From Caballeronia sp. SL2Y3 (GTDB lineage: Bacteria > Pseudomonadota > Gammaproteobacteria > Burkholderiales > Burkholderiaceae): 64,000 nt of DNA. The stretch spans positions 1,162,495-1,226,494 of the forward strand of contig NZ_CP084261.1 of the NCBI RefSeq assembly GCF_022879575.1, written 5' to 3'. The position numbers were made by a program, and so were the translations under genes. Positions 26,608-34,590 of this stretch are shown here, in pieces. A model generated the notes under the pieces. It ran no database searches. It was not told where the DNA came from and saw nothing but the letters and a program-made list of their open reading frames with translations. Within the stretch, counting starts at the first letter, position 1. The number at the start of each line of letters is the position of its first letter.

Positions 26608-27159
26608 TCAGGCGGCGAAATCCCGCACCCACGCGACGTATCTGTCCACGAAGGTTTGCAAGAACTTGCGCGTGTCTTCGCTCACGATATTTCCGTTCGC
26701 GTCGATGCGCTTTTCGTCGTGTTTGATGTACATCTCCGGCTGGCCCATCAGCGCGACGTCGAGGTACGCGCACACGCTGCGCAGATGCGCCTGCGCGAGC
26801 GCCGTGCCGATGGCGCCGACCGACGTGCCGATGACCGCGCCCGGCTTGCCGCCCCACGCGCTTTGTCCCCACGGCCGCGAGCCCCAGTCGAGCGCGTTCT
26901 TTAGCACGCCGGGAATCGAGCGGTTGTATTCGGGCGTGACGAAAAGCAGTCCGTCGGCTTCGGAAATCTTCTGCTTGAGCGTGCGCGCGGCTTCGGGGAA
27001 GTCGCTGTCGTATTCCTGGCTGTAGAGGGGCAGGCTGCCGATGTCCAGATGCTCGAAAGTGAAATCGCTCGGCGCGAGCGATTCGAGCGCGTGGGCGAGT
27101 TGCCGGTTAAATGAATCCTTGCGCAGGCTCCCCACGACCACCGCGATCTTGTACGCCAT
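26608..27159 (-). CDS. NADPH-dependent FMN reductase family protein
   Basis: A 183-residue flavodoxin-fold oxidoreductase of the ChrR/YieF-like NADPH-dependent FMN reductase group. The FMN phosphate loop is VVGSLRKDSFNRQLA, and the flavin-ring contacts lie in FVTPEYNRSIPGVLKNALDW. The block AVIGTSVGAIGTALAQAHLR completes the core. These enzymes reduce quinones, chromate or azo compounds with NADPH, usually against redox stress. The ATG at 27159 follows a GGGGGA box. The frame is open further upstream without family sequence. It is a single-gene unit. Confidence 0.9.
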   Translation of the reverse strand: MAYKIAVVVGSLRKDSFNRQLAHALESLAPSDFTFEHLDIGSLPLYSQEYDSDFPEAARTLKQKISEADGLLFVTPEYNRSIPGVLKNALDWGSRPWGQSAWGGKPGAVIGTSVGAIGTALAQAHLRSVCAYLDVALMGQPEMYIKHDEKRIDANGNIVSEDTRKFLQTFVDRYVAWVRDFAA

Positions 27160-27357
27160 GACATTTCCCCCGTCGAAAGGATGAGATTGAACCACCGATA
27201 CATCATCTGTAGTCAACGCGAGAGCACATGATAGGCCCATCGCCCGGCGATCGTCACGGGGATGCCGCGAATGGTCCGCGGCTCCGTTTCTGTAACCAAT
27301 CGGGCAGTCCAGCCCGCGCCGCATGAACACTCGCTTTGCGGCCAGCTATCCCCACGT

Positions 27358-27380
27358 TTATCCACAGAAACTGTGGATAA
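27358..27380. promoter_or_regulatory. perfect inverted pair of DnaA boxes
   Basis: The arms TTATCCACAG and CTGTGGATAA are separated by AAA, so two perfect consensus DnaA boxes (TTATCCACA) face each other within 23 bp. A related CTATCCCCA lies just to the left at 27346. The site is intergenic, about 35 kb from the iteron array. It could be a DnaA-controlled promoter or a DnaA titration site. Confidence 0.7.
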
Positions 27381-27449
27381 GTACGCGAAACGGCTGGCGG
27401 ACCGCGCTTTTCGATTCAGGAACGAAACAAAACGCGACGGCAGGCCCTT

Positions 27450-27584
27450 TCATTGACCGAAAAAGACGTTGCATTGCGCGGCCGTGCCCTGACACGTCGA
27501 CGGCTGAGAATCGGCCGCTTGGGCAGCGCCGGCTGCTGCGAAAAGAGCGATGGATGCGGCGAGAATGGAAAGAATGCGCTTCAT
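27450..27584 (-). CDS. tiny secreted Cys-containing peptide
   Basis: A 44-residue protein beginning MKRILSILAASIALFAAAGA. A textbook signal peptide ends at AAQA, giving a predicted mature peptide of about 21 residues (ADSQPSTCQGTAAQCNVFFG, then Q) with two cysteines, C31 and C38, that could form a disulfide. The ATG at 27584 has GAGG seven bases upstream. I do not recognise a family. Similar short secreted proteins are common in Burkholderia-type genomes and are often stress-regulated. It sits alone between the DnaA-box palindrome and the AEC permease gene. Confidence 0.7.
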   Translation of the reverse strand: MKRILSILAASIALFAAAGAAQAADSQPSTCQGTAAQCNVFFGQ

Positions 27585-27716
27585 GGAATGCCTCGGCTTA
27601 AGTTCGTTAACCGACCGGTCGGATCGGATGAGGCGAACTTTATCGGCGTCACGACGGCGGAAAAAGCGGCTTCGACTAAAGTGATATTTGCCCCGTTTGC
27701 AATAATCGGAGCGCGG

Positions 27717-28592
27717 TCACACCATCAGCGCGAGACAGAGCGTGACCGTGACGAGCGACAGCACGGTCGAAAAAAGGATCGTGCTCGACGTCACGCTGCC
27801 CTCGCGCCGGTAGAACTCGGCGAGCATGAACGGGCCGGTGCCGGTCGGCAGCGCGCTGAGAATCACGGCGCTTTTGGCCCACAGCGGCGGCAGCGCGAAC
27901 ACCTGGACCGCGAGCCACCACGTCAGAAGCGGCTGCGCCAGGAGCTTGAGCGCGACGAGTGCGCTCGTCGTCCGCGCGTTGCGGGCTTCGCCGTTCGCGC
28001 CGAGAAAGAGCCCGAGCGCGACCGGCGCGATCAAGAGCGGATTCTTGCCGAGCGACTTCGCCACGCGCCACAGCGTCGCGCCGATACCGCTTCCCGCTTG
28101 CAAGCCGAGTTCGATCAGCACGATCGCGATGCCGAAGAGCACGCACACGGTCATGATCGTCGCGATGACGGCAGGCGCGAGGCTCGGCTTGCCGAACGCG
28201 AGCAGGCAGAGCGGCAAGCCCACGAAGCCCGTGTTCGGATAAGCGGCGTTCAGCCCGTCGATGCTGGCATCGGCGAGCGGGCGGGCTTGCATCAGCCGCA
28301 CGCCGAGCGTCAGCACGAACACGACCGCCGATCCGATGCCGAATGCCGCGATGAACGCCGGTTGATCGAGCGTCTTCAGTGGCGTTTTCGCCATGATGTC
28401 GAAGAGCAGCGCCGGGAGCGCGAGATAAACGACGAAGCGGTTCAACTCGGACGCCGCCGTGGGCCCGAGCTTGTTGAGCTTGCGGCACGCGTAGCCCGCA
28501 GCGATCAGGCCGAAGACGGGCAAGACGATGGTGACGAGCGGACCGACGAGCGACGAGAAAAACGCAGCGGGCGAAGAAACCGGCGATGACAT
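27717..28592 (-). CDS. AEC family transporter (auxin efflux carrier-like)
   Basis: A 291-residue inner-membrane permease of the AEC family with about ten hydrophobic helices (for example VLPVFGLIAAGYACRKL, VVFVLTLGVRL and SAVILSALPTGTGPFMLAEF). Family blocks GLNAAYPNTGFVGLPL and ALPTGTGPFMLAEFYRRE are clear. Family members export or import dicarboxylates and related anions; the substrate here is unknown. I chose the ATG at 28592 (MSSPVSSPAAFF). An ATG 15 codons upstream is also possible, and neither has a strong ribosome-binding site. Confidence 0.85.
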   Translation of the reverse strand: MSSPVSSPAAFFSSLVGPLVTIVLPVFGLIAAGYACRKLNKLGPTAASELNRFVVYLALPALLFDIMAKTPLKTLDQPAFIAAFGIGSAVVFVLTLGVRLMQARPLADASIDGLNAAYPNTGFVGLPLCLLAFGKPSLAPAVIATIMTVCVLFGIAIVLIELGLQAGSGIGATLWRVAKSLGKNPLLIAPVALGLFLGANGEARNARTTSALVALKLLAQPLLTWWLAVQVFALPPLWAKSAVILSALPTGTGPFMLAEFYRREGSVTSSTILFSTVLSLVTVTLCLALMV

Positions 28593-28652
28593 GAAAGAAC
28601 GCTGGCGCGCGGGCGGAATCGGGAGAGCCGAAAGCATACTCGCAGATAGTCA

Positions 28653-28670
28653 GGTGAGAGGTTTCGGGAG
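28653..28670 (+). repeat. dispersed origin-type 18-bp repeat, copy A
   Basis: GGTGAGAGGTTTCGGGAG matches the repeat of the array at 62.7-63.9 kb. It is the first of three copies between the AEC and lipocalin genes. Apart from these copies the stretch 28593-29054 holds no gene I can support. Confidence 0.75.
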
Positions 28671-28854
28671 CGGCCGGACGGTGAGGACCGCTGCGCCGAC
28701 CGCTCTCACTTCACGGTTCGGCGCACGCGTGACAGAGCTTTCACTAATCGCCGCAAGTCGTTGATTCCAGACAGAACGCGGGTTTCGCCGATTTTGCGCC
28801 TTGCGGGCGACGCACTCGCTCGACCTTCGCTGTCACCGCGCCGCTGCGCTTTGA

Positions 28855-28872
28855 GGTGAGACGTTTCGGGAG
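28855..28872 (+). repeat. dispersed origin-type 18-bp repeat, copy B
   Basis: GGTGAGACGTTTCGGGAG, same orientation as copy A and 202 bp to its right. Confidence 0.75.
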
Positions 28873-28979
28873 GTGCGGAGCGCGGCCTAGCGCATGATCG
28901 GCACGCGGGACAAAAGCCAATGATCGCAACGTCTTTCGGCATAGCCGCCGGGCCGCCGCACCACGCTGCACGCGCGAAA

Positions 28980-28997
28980 GGTGAGACTTTCCGGGAC
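28980..28997 (+). repeat. dispersed origin-type 18-bp repeat, copy C
   Basis: GGTGAGACTTTCCGGGAC, a slightly diverged copy 125 bp after copy B and 58 bp before the lipocalin ATG, so it lies in that gene's leader. Confidence 0.65.
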
Positions 28998-29054
28998 CGC
29001 TCGCGTCGGAACGCTCATTGCTATCCGATTGATCTCCAACGGACTTCAAACGCA

Positions 29055-29624
29055 ATGAAATCACGACGACCTTGGGCGTATGGCGCCGCGGCGCTGATAG
29101 CGATAGGAGGCATCGGTGCGCTCGCGGCCTATGGACTGAAAGGCGCGAAGCGCAGCGGTAACGAGAACGTGCCGGAGCCGTCGAAGGCCGTGGACCTCGA
29201 CCGCTATCTCGGCCACTGGTTCGAATTCGCCCGCTACGAAAACCGCTTCGAGCGCAATTGCGAAGCTGTCACCGCCAACTATGCGCGGCGCGAGGACGGT
29301 CTCATTTCGGTCATCAACGCGTGCCGCGAAGGCAGCCTCACCGGACGATACCGCTCGGCGGAAGGACGCGCGAAGGTCGTGCCCGGATCGAACGGAACGA
29401 AGCTCAAGGTCTCGTTCTTCGGGCCGTTCTATGTCGGCGACTACTGGATTCTCGATCACGCCGACGACTATTCGTGGTCTATCGTCGGCGAGCCGACGGG
29501 CCGCTATCTGTGGATTCTCACGCGCGAGGCCCGCCCTTCGGCCGAATTGCGCCGCACGCTGCTCGTGCGCGCCGCCGCGCTCGGGTACGACACCACGATG
29601 CTGCGCGAAACGCAGCACGACTGA
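29055..29624 (+). CDS. lipocalin family protein (Blc-like)
   Basis: A 189-residue lipocalin. An N-terminal hydrophobic segment (AYGAAALIAIGGIGALAAYGL) acts as signal or anchor; there is no lipobox cysteine, unlike classic Blc lipoproteins. The lipocalin domain has the first conserved block LDRYLGHWFEFARYENRFERNC (G-x-W core), then TANYARREDGLISVINACREG and YWILDHADDYSWSIVGEPTGRYLWILTR. Bacterial lipocalins bind lipids at the outer membrane during envelope stress. The ATG at 29055 opens the membrane segment. Origin-type repeat copy C lies in its leader. Confidence 0.9.
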   Translation: MKSRRPWAYGAAALIAIGGIGALAAYGLKGAKRSGNENVPEPSKAVDLDRYLGHWFEFARYENRFERNCEAVTANYARREDGLISVINACREGSLTGRYRSAEGRAKVVPGSNGTKLKVSFFGPFYVGDYWILDHADDYSWSIVGEPTGRYLWILTREARPSAELRRTLLVRAAALGYDTTMLRETQHD

Positions 29625-29636
29625 GCGCGGTCCGGC

Positions 29637-29891
29637 TCAGTTCGCCTTGCAGGCGAGCAGCAGCGAATTCTGGTTGTTGTCGCTCGACTGATCGAGCACG
29701 TCGTAGCCGGCGGGACACGCCACCTTCGCGTTATCGGTACACAGACGCCAGCCGCCATAGGCTGGACAGGTGACGAGTTGCGTCGGCCGGCCGTCGGCGG
29801 AAAAAAGCGGCGGCGCGCTGCTGCATCCGCCGAGCGCCCACGCGCTCGCAGCGAGCATGACGATATGGCCGATTGCCTTGCCGAGCTTCAT
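29637..29891 (-). CDS. small lipoprotein, hypothetical
   Basis: An 84-residue lipoprotein. The signal peptide ends in the lipobox ALGGC, with lipid-bearing Cys at 23. The mature part has four more cysteines ([27 protein letters not shown]) that could form two disulfides. I do not know the family. It is convergent with the lipocalin gene, 12 bp apart, and follows the sigma-54 activator gene on the same strand. Confidence 0.75.
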   Translation of the reverse strand: MKLGKAIGHIVMLAASAWALGGCSSAPPLFSADGRPTQLVTCPAYGGWRLCTDNAKVACPAGYDVLDQSSDNNQNSLLLACKAN

Positions 29892-29988
29892 CCCGCACCC
29901 CTTGTTTTCAGGTCGTTATTCTTGATTCCGTGGTTCCGCGAGTATGCCACGCACAGCTCTCGCGCCGATTTTCGATGCCCGGCGCGAG

Positions 29989-31422
29989 TCACACCTCGAT
30001 GCCGAGTGCCGCGATCTTCTTGTACATCGTCGCCCGCCCGATGCCGATGCGTTGCGCTGCTTCCGCCACGCGCCCGCCGCTCGAGCGCAATGCGTCGGCG
30101 AGAAAGCGGCGCTCGAAGTCGTTCATCGCCTGCGCGTAGGGCACGGCCGCTTCCATCTGTGTCTTTTCGAGCGGCGCGGCCGGCTTCGAGTCGATGAAGG
30201 CAGAGAGAGCGCGTGCGTCGATATGCTCGCTGTCCGAGAGCATCAGCGCCCGTTCGAGCGTGTTGCGCAACTCGCGCACGTTGCCGGGCCACGCGCACGC
30301 GGTCAAAAGACGCAGCGCGTCGTCGTGAAGCACGAACTGGCGGATGCGGCCCGTGCGCGCTTCGCCCGACAGGTCTTCGAGGATCGCGTACGCGAGTGCC
30401 TCGATATCGCCGAGCCGCTCGCGCAGAGGCGGCGCGTGGATCGTCAGCACGTTCAGACGATAGAACAGGTCGGCGCGAAAGCGCCCCGCTGCAACGAGCG
30501 CGGGCAGATCCGCCGACGTCGCCGCGATGATGCGCACGTCCGCGCGCACGATGCGGTTCGACCCGAGCGGCTCGAACTCCTTGTCCTGCAACACGCGCAA
30601 GAGCTTGCCCTGCAACGGCAGCGGCATGTCGCCGATTTCGTCGAGGAACAGCGTGCCGCCGTCTGCCAGCTCGAATTTGCCGACGCGCCCTTTGCGTTCC
30701 GCGCCCGTGTACGCGCCCGGCGCCGCGCCGAAAAACTCCACTTCGAGCAGCGTGTCCGGAATCGCCGCGACGTTGACGGTGACGAGCGGCTTGGCCGCCC
30801 GCGTCGATGCGCCGTGGATCGCGTGCGCGAGCAGTTCCTTGCCGGTGCCGGTTTCGCCGAGCAGCAGCACGGGCGAATCGACGAGCGCCGCGCGCCGCGC
30901 CTGCCGCTTCACTTCGAGACTCGCCGGGCTCGTGCCGACGAAGCTCGCGAACGTGTACTTGGCCCGCCGCGCCTGCGCGAGCGACTGCCGCGTCGCGATC
31001 AATTCCTGCTGGACGCGCGAGTAATGCGCGAAGAGCGGCGTGAGCGCCTTCATCTCGTCGAAGAGCGCGAAGCCGATTGCGCCGACGGTCGCGCCCTGAT
31101 CGTCCTTCAGCGGCAGGCGCGTGACGACGAGCGGCTCGCGGTCCGTCTCGAGCACGTCGAGCAAAATCGGCTTGCCAGTCGCGACGACTTCGCGCATCAG
31201 GCTGTTCGGGATGACCGCTTCGCAGTCGAGACCGATGGCATCGGTCGGATCGGAGAAGCCGAAGCGCGCCGCATAACGCTTGTTGATCCAGACGACGCGG
31301 GCGTCCGCATCGACGATGAAAGTGCCTTCGCTCAGATTCTCGAACGTCTTGAAGAGCGACTCCATGGCGCGCCGCATGACGTCGCTGTAGTCGGCGGGTA
31401 CGTTGATCCAGTCGTTGCGCAT
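29989..31422 (-). CDS. sigma-54-dependent activator with PAS sensor
   Basis: A 477-residue enhancer-binding protein. An N-terminal PAS domain (about 20-145; [26 protein letters not shown]) is followed by a AAA+ domain. That domain has Walker A GETGTGKE, the sigma-54 contact loop GAYTGA, Walker [13 protein letters not shown] and arginine-finger region FRADLFYRL. The C-terminal Fis-type helix-turn-helix is [21 protein letters not shown]. It activates sigma-54 promoters by remodelling the holoenzyme. It is divergent from a GntP permease gene that has a sigma-54 promoter. Three similar 16-bp sites in the shared region are probably its binding sites, and the nearest lies 19 bp before its own ATG, suggesting autoregulation. 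Confidence 0.93.
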   Translation of the reverse strand: MRNDWINVPADYSDVMRRAMESLFKTFENLSEGTFIVDADARVVWINKRYAARFGFSDPTDAIGLDCEAVIPNSLMREVVATGKPILLDVLETDREPLVVTRLPLKDDQGATVGAIGFALFDEMKALTPLFAHYSRVQQELIATRQSLAQARRAKYTFASFVGTSPASLEVKRQARRAALVDSPVLLLGETGTGKELLAHAIHGASTRAAKPLVTVNVAAIPDTLLEVEFFGAAPGAYTGAERKGRVGKFELADGGTLFLDEIGDMPLPLQGKLLRVLQDKEFEPLGSNRIVRADVRIIAATSADLPALVAAGRFRADLFYRLNVLTIHAPPLRERLGDIEALAYAILEDLSGEARTGRIRQFVLHDDALRLLTACAWPGNVRELRNTLERALMLSDSEHIDARALSAFIDSKPAAPLEKTQMEAAVPYAQAMNDFERRFLADALRSSGGRVAEAAQRIGIGRATMYKKIAALGIEV

Positions 31423-31440
31423 CGGCGCGTGTCTCCATTT

Positions 31441-31456
31441 TTCTCTTATTGGCGAC
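31441..31456. promoter_or_regulatory. activator site 1 (UAS) for the sigma-54 regulator
   Basis: TTCTCTTATTGGCGAC is the most diverged of three related 16-mers. It starts 21 bp before site 2, two helical turns, so dimers would sit on one DNA face. Confidence 0.5.
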
Positions 31457-31461
31457 AGCGT

Positions 31462-31477
31462 ATCTCATATCGGAGAC
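31462..31477. promoter_or_regulatory. activator site 2 (UAS)
   Basis: ATCTCATATCGGAGAC shares TCTC...TATCGGAGAC with site 3 and is partly palindromic (TCTC/GAGA). Confidence 0.6.
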
Positions 31478-31527
31478 AGTCGACAGCCTTGTCAGACGCC
31501 CGAAGTACGCTCGACGATAGCTGTGCC

Positions 31528-31543
31528 GTCTCTTATCGGAGAC
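31528..31543. promoter_or_regulatory. activator site 3 (UAS), perfect palindrome arms
   Basis: GTCTCTTATCGGAGAC has perfect 5-bp arms GTCTC/GAGAC. It lies 64 bp upstream of the -24/-12 promoter, a normal distance for an enhancer site. Confidence 0.65.
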
Positions 31544-31607
31544 AATTGGGCGACTTCCCGCAGGTCGCGCCGCCTTGGCGCGTGCGCCGGTGTGCTCTCC
31601 CGACCAT

Positions 31608-31623
31608 TGGCACGGAAGCTGCA
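31608..31623 (+). promoter_or_regulatory. sigma-54 promoter of the GntP gene
   Basis: TGGCACGGAAGCTGCA has GG at -24 and GC at -12 with exactly ten bases between them, matching TGGCAC-N5-TTGCA except for one base. It lies 75 bp upstream of the permease ATG. Confidence 0.85.
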
Positions 31624-31697
31624 TGATTGCGCGCCGCCGGCGGCCCGCCGTAAGAGCCGTCGACGAAGTTCAAAGAACAACCATTCACGGAGACTCA

Positions 31698-33098
31698 ATG
31701 TCGTTCCTCATCGTGCTCGCCGCCCTGGCGTTCCTGATGCTGGCCGCCTATCGCGGCTACAGCGTCATCCTGTTCGCGCCGATCGCCGCGCTCGCGGCCG
31801 TCCTGCTCACCGATCCCGCCGCCGTCGCGCCGGTGTTCTCGGGCATCTTCATGGAGAAGATGGTCGGCTTCGTGAAGCTCTACTTCCCCGTGTTCCTGCT
31901 CGGCGCGGTGTTCGGCAAGGTGATCGAACTCTCCGGTTTCTCGGAGTCGATCGTTGCCGCTGCGATCCGCTACATCGGCAAGTCGCGGGTCAATGCGGTG
32001 ATCGTCGCCGTATGCGCGTTGCTCACCTACGGCGGCGTGTCGCTCTTCGTGGTCGTGTTCGCCGTGTATCCGTTCGCGGCGGAAATGTACCGGCAGAGCA
32101 ATATCCCGAAGCGGCTGATGCCCGGCGCCATCGCGCTCGGCGCGTTCTCATTCACGATGGATTCACTGCCCGGCACGCCGCAGATCCAGAACATCATCCC
32201 GACGACGTTCTTCAAGACGACCGGCTGGGCCGCGCCGTGGCTGGGCGTGATCGGCTCGGTGTTCATCATCGTCGTGGGCCTTTCGTTTCTGGAGTGGCGC
32301 CGGCGCTCGGCCATGGCCAAGGGCGAAGGCTACGGCACCTCGCTCGTGAACGAGCCTGAACGCGTCGAATCCACCAACATGCCGAATCCGCTGCTCGCGG
32401 TCGCGCCGCTCGTGCTCGTCGGTGTCGCGAACTTCGCGCTCACGCGCTGGATTCCGACTTGGTACGGCGCGAGCTATACCGTCGCGCCCAATGCGCTGCC
32501 GGGCGTGCACACGCCGGTGACCACGGCCATCAAGCCGGTCATCGCGATCTGGGCGGTCGAGGGCGCGTTGCTGCTCGGCATTCTGCTGGTTCTGCTGACG
32601 GCGTTTTCCCGCGTGAAGGAACGTTTTGCGCCGGGCACGCGCGCCGCCGTGGCGGGGGCGCTGCTCGCCGCGATGAACACGGCGTCGGAATACGGCTTCG
32701 GCGGCGTGATCGCGGCGCTGCCGGGCTTCCTAGTCGTCTCGGACGCGCTGAAGAGCATCCCGAATCCGCTCGTCAACGCCGCGATTTCCGTGAGTTCGCT
32801 CGCGGGCATCACGGGGTCCGCGTCGGGCGGCATGAGCATCGCGCTTGCCGCCATGTCGGACCTTTTCATCAAGGGCGCGGAAGCCGCGCATATTCCGCTG
32901 GAAGTCCTGCACCGCGTGGTCGCGATGGCGAGCGGCGGCATGGACACGCTGCCGCACAACGGCGCGGTCATCACGCTGCTCGCGGTCACCGGACTGACGC
33001 ACCGCGAGTCCTATCGCGACATTTTCGCCGTCACCGTTATCAAGACGCTGGCGGTGTTTTTCGTCATCGGCGTGTACTACGCGACCGGAATCGTGTAA
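31698..33098 (+). CDS. GntP family H+ symporter
   Basis: A 466-residue inner-membrane permease of the GntP (gluconate:H+ symporter) family, hydrophobic throughout with about 12-14 helices. Family blocks include FGKVIELSGFSESIVAAAIRYIG, GALLAAMNTASEYGFGGVIAALPGF and ITGSASGGMSIALAAMS. GntP-type proteins carry gluconate or small hydroxy acids such as hydroxybutyrate. The nearby 3-hydroxybutyrate dehydrogenase gene (34591) makes a hydroxy-acid substrate plausible, but this is inference. The ATG at 31698 has GGAG seven bases upstream. Transcription depends on the sigma-54 promoter and divergent activator described separately. Confidence 0.92.
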   Translation: MSFLIVLAALAFLMLAAYRGYSVILFAPIAALAAVLLTDPAAVAPVFSGIFMEKMVGFVKLYFPVFLLGAVFGKVIELSGFSESIVAAAIRYIGKSRVNAVIVAVCALLTYGGVSLFVVVFAVYPFAAEMYRQSNIPKRLMPGAIALGAFSFTMDSLPGTPQIQNIIPTTFFKTTGWAAPWLGVIGSVFIIVVGLSFLEWRRRSAMAKGEGYGTSLVNEPERVESTNMPNPLLAVAPLVLVGVANFALTRWIPTWYGASYTVAPNALPGVHTPVTTAIKPVIAIWAVEGALLLGILLVLLTAFSRVKERFAPGTRAAVAGALLAAMNTASEYGFGGVIAALPGFLVVSDALKSIPNPLVNAAISVSSLAGITGSASGGMSIALAAMSDLFIKGAEAAHIPLEVLHRVVAMASGGMDTLPHNGAVITLLAVTGLTHRESYRDIFAVTVIKTLAVFFVIGVYYATGIV

Positions 33099-33104
33099 TG
33101 GATC

Positions 33105-33137
33105 GAATGGCCGCACGCTTTAGCGCGGCGGCCATTC
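33105..33137 (+). terminator. hairpin after the GntP gene
   Basis: GAATGGCCGC pairs perfectly with GCGGCCATTC around a 13-base loop, just 6 bp after the stop. The trailing T content is modest (GCTATTCTTTG). Confidence 0.65.
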
Positions 33138-33237
33138 GCTATTCTTTGTCCGATTATAACGAGCAGGTTTACCCTCATTACCGCCCGATAGTCGGTCATT
33201 TAGTATCTAATGCGCCAGTTTTGTGCTCGATTAACTG

Positions 33238-34524
33238 ATGCCTGATAAAATGGCCAGACGACAGTGCATCCAGCGTAAGCATGTGCTCACGCTTAATCTG
33301 GAACATCTAATCGCGGGCTTTTACGTGAATCTGACTCCTGAAAAAGAAAATGTCTCTCGCGCTGTTATTCCGGCGTCCGCCGACCGGTCGCTGGCATTCG
33401 AGCACTGCCGCGATCCCGAAAGCATTCGCGCTCTCGAAGCGGAATGGACCGCATTATATCGCCTCATCGACGGCGAATATTTTCAATCATTCGAATATTG
33501 CTATAGCAGCCTGATGAGCGAACACGTCGGCACGCGGCGCAAACCGCATTGTGTCGTCGCGAGGCGCAACGGAAAGATGGTGGCCGTGTGGCCGTTGCTC
33601 GTGTCTTATCGCAATTGCTGGAAATTCGCTGAACCGCTGACACCGCAAAACCGTTCGCCGAGCGATATTCTCGTCGCTCCGGAAAAGGACGCGCAGCAAA
33701 TCGTCGAAGCGCTGTACAAAGAGACCGTGCGAGCCACGCGCGCCGACGTTTTCGAGTTATGGCGCATTCGCAAGACTTCGCCGCTTTATGCGTGCGCGAA
33801 GCGCCAGGCGGTAATTCGCCGCGAAGAAGAAGACCTCACGCCTCACGCAGCCTTACGCGGCATTCAGGACTGGAATGCCTTCAGCCGCTCGCGGTCCGGA
33901 CGAGAGAAAACCAAGCCGGAGTACCTCAAACGGCGGCTCGCGAAGGAAGGACAGTTCAAAGTCGAATTGATCGAGCCTTCGGACCCGCGCCTCGAATCGT
34001 TTATCGAATGGTTCGTGGTTCAAAAGCGAAAATGGGCGACCGAGAAAATCGGGGAAAGTCTATGGACATTCTCCGATGCCAGCCTGAAGTTCTGGAAAGC
34101 GCTTCTTTCCGGTCCGGCCGCTGCCTCCGGAATCTTCAGGCTCTTCGTCATGACCTTCAATGGCGAACCGGTCGCGGCGAATATCGTTTCGATGAATAGC
34201 AATACCTTCTATCTCATCGCGATTACTTACGATATGAACCTGAAGAAATTCTCACCGGGCACCATTCTCGTCGATGAGTGCGTGAAATGGGCTTTCGAAC
34301 ATCATCTCGACTTCGACTTCGGTCCCGGCGAGCAACGCTATAAAACGTCGTGGAGCGGCGGCGAGTCGTATCCGATGTCCTCGTTCATGGTGCTCGCCAC
34401 GCCGTGGGGACAAACCGGTTATATGACGAAGCAATTCGTCAAACAGACACGCGAACGCGCCATGCGCGTCGTAAATCGCGTCGTGCGAAAATCGGTCGCG
34501 CAGGCGACGCCTGAAAGCGATTAG
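33238..34524 (+). CDS. GNAT/CelD-like acetyltransferase
   Basis: A protein of up to 428 residues of the CelD/BcsL-like GNAT (FemAB-type) family. The first half has EAEWTALYRLIDGEYFQSFEYC. The second half carries the acyltransferase fold, with GIFRLFVMTFNGEPVAANIVSMN, KFSPGTILVDECVKWAFEH and DFDFGPGEQRYKTSWSGGE. Relatives are linked to cellulose or other exopolysaccharide synthesis. The start is uncertain: ATGs at 33238 and 33250 are possible, and the recognisable domain begins near residue 45. The gene and its upstream 150 bp are less GC-rich than the neighbours, with mixed codon use, suggesting later acquisition. No polysaccharide genes are adjacent. Confidence 0.75.
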   Translation: MPDKMARRQCIQRKHVLTLNLEHLIAGFYVNLTPEKENVSRAVIPASADRSLAFEHCRDPESIRALEAEWTALYRLIDGEYFQSFEYCYSSLMSEHVGTRRKPHCVVARRNGKMVAVWPLLVSYRNCWKFAEPLTPQNRSPSDILVAPEKDAQQIVEALYKETVRATRADVFELWRIRKTSPLYACAKRQAVIRREEEDLTPHAALRGIQDWNAFSRSRSGREKTKPEYLKRRLAKEGQFKVELIEPSDPRLESFIEWFVVQKRKWATEKIGESLWTFSDASLKFWKALLSGPAAASGIFRLFVMTFNGEPVAANIVSMNSNTFYLIAITYDMNLKKFSPGTILVDECVKWAFEHHLDFDFGPGEQRYKTSWSGGESYPMSSFMVLATPWGQTGYMTKQFVKQTRERAMRVVNRVVRKSVAQATPESD

Positions 34525-34590
34525 CTGTCCCGTTTTGATTAATATCGAAGATAGTCGTACCCGCAGCGCTACAGGAAAAGGAAACCGCTC

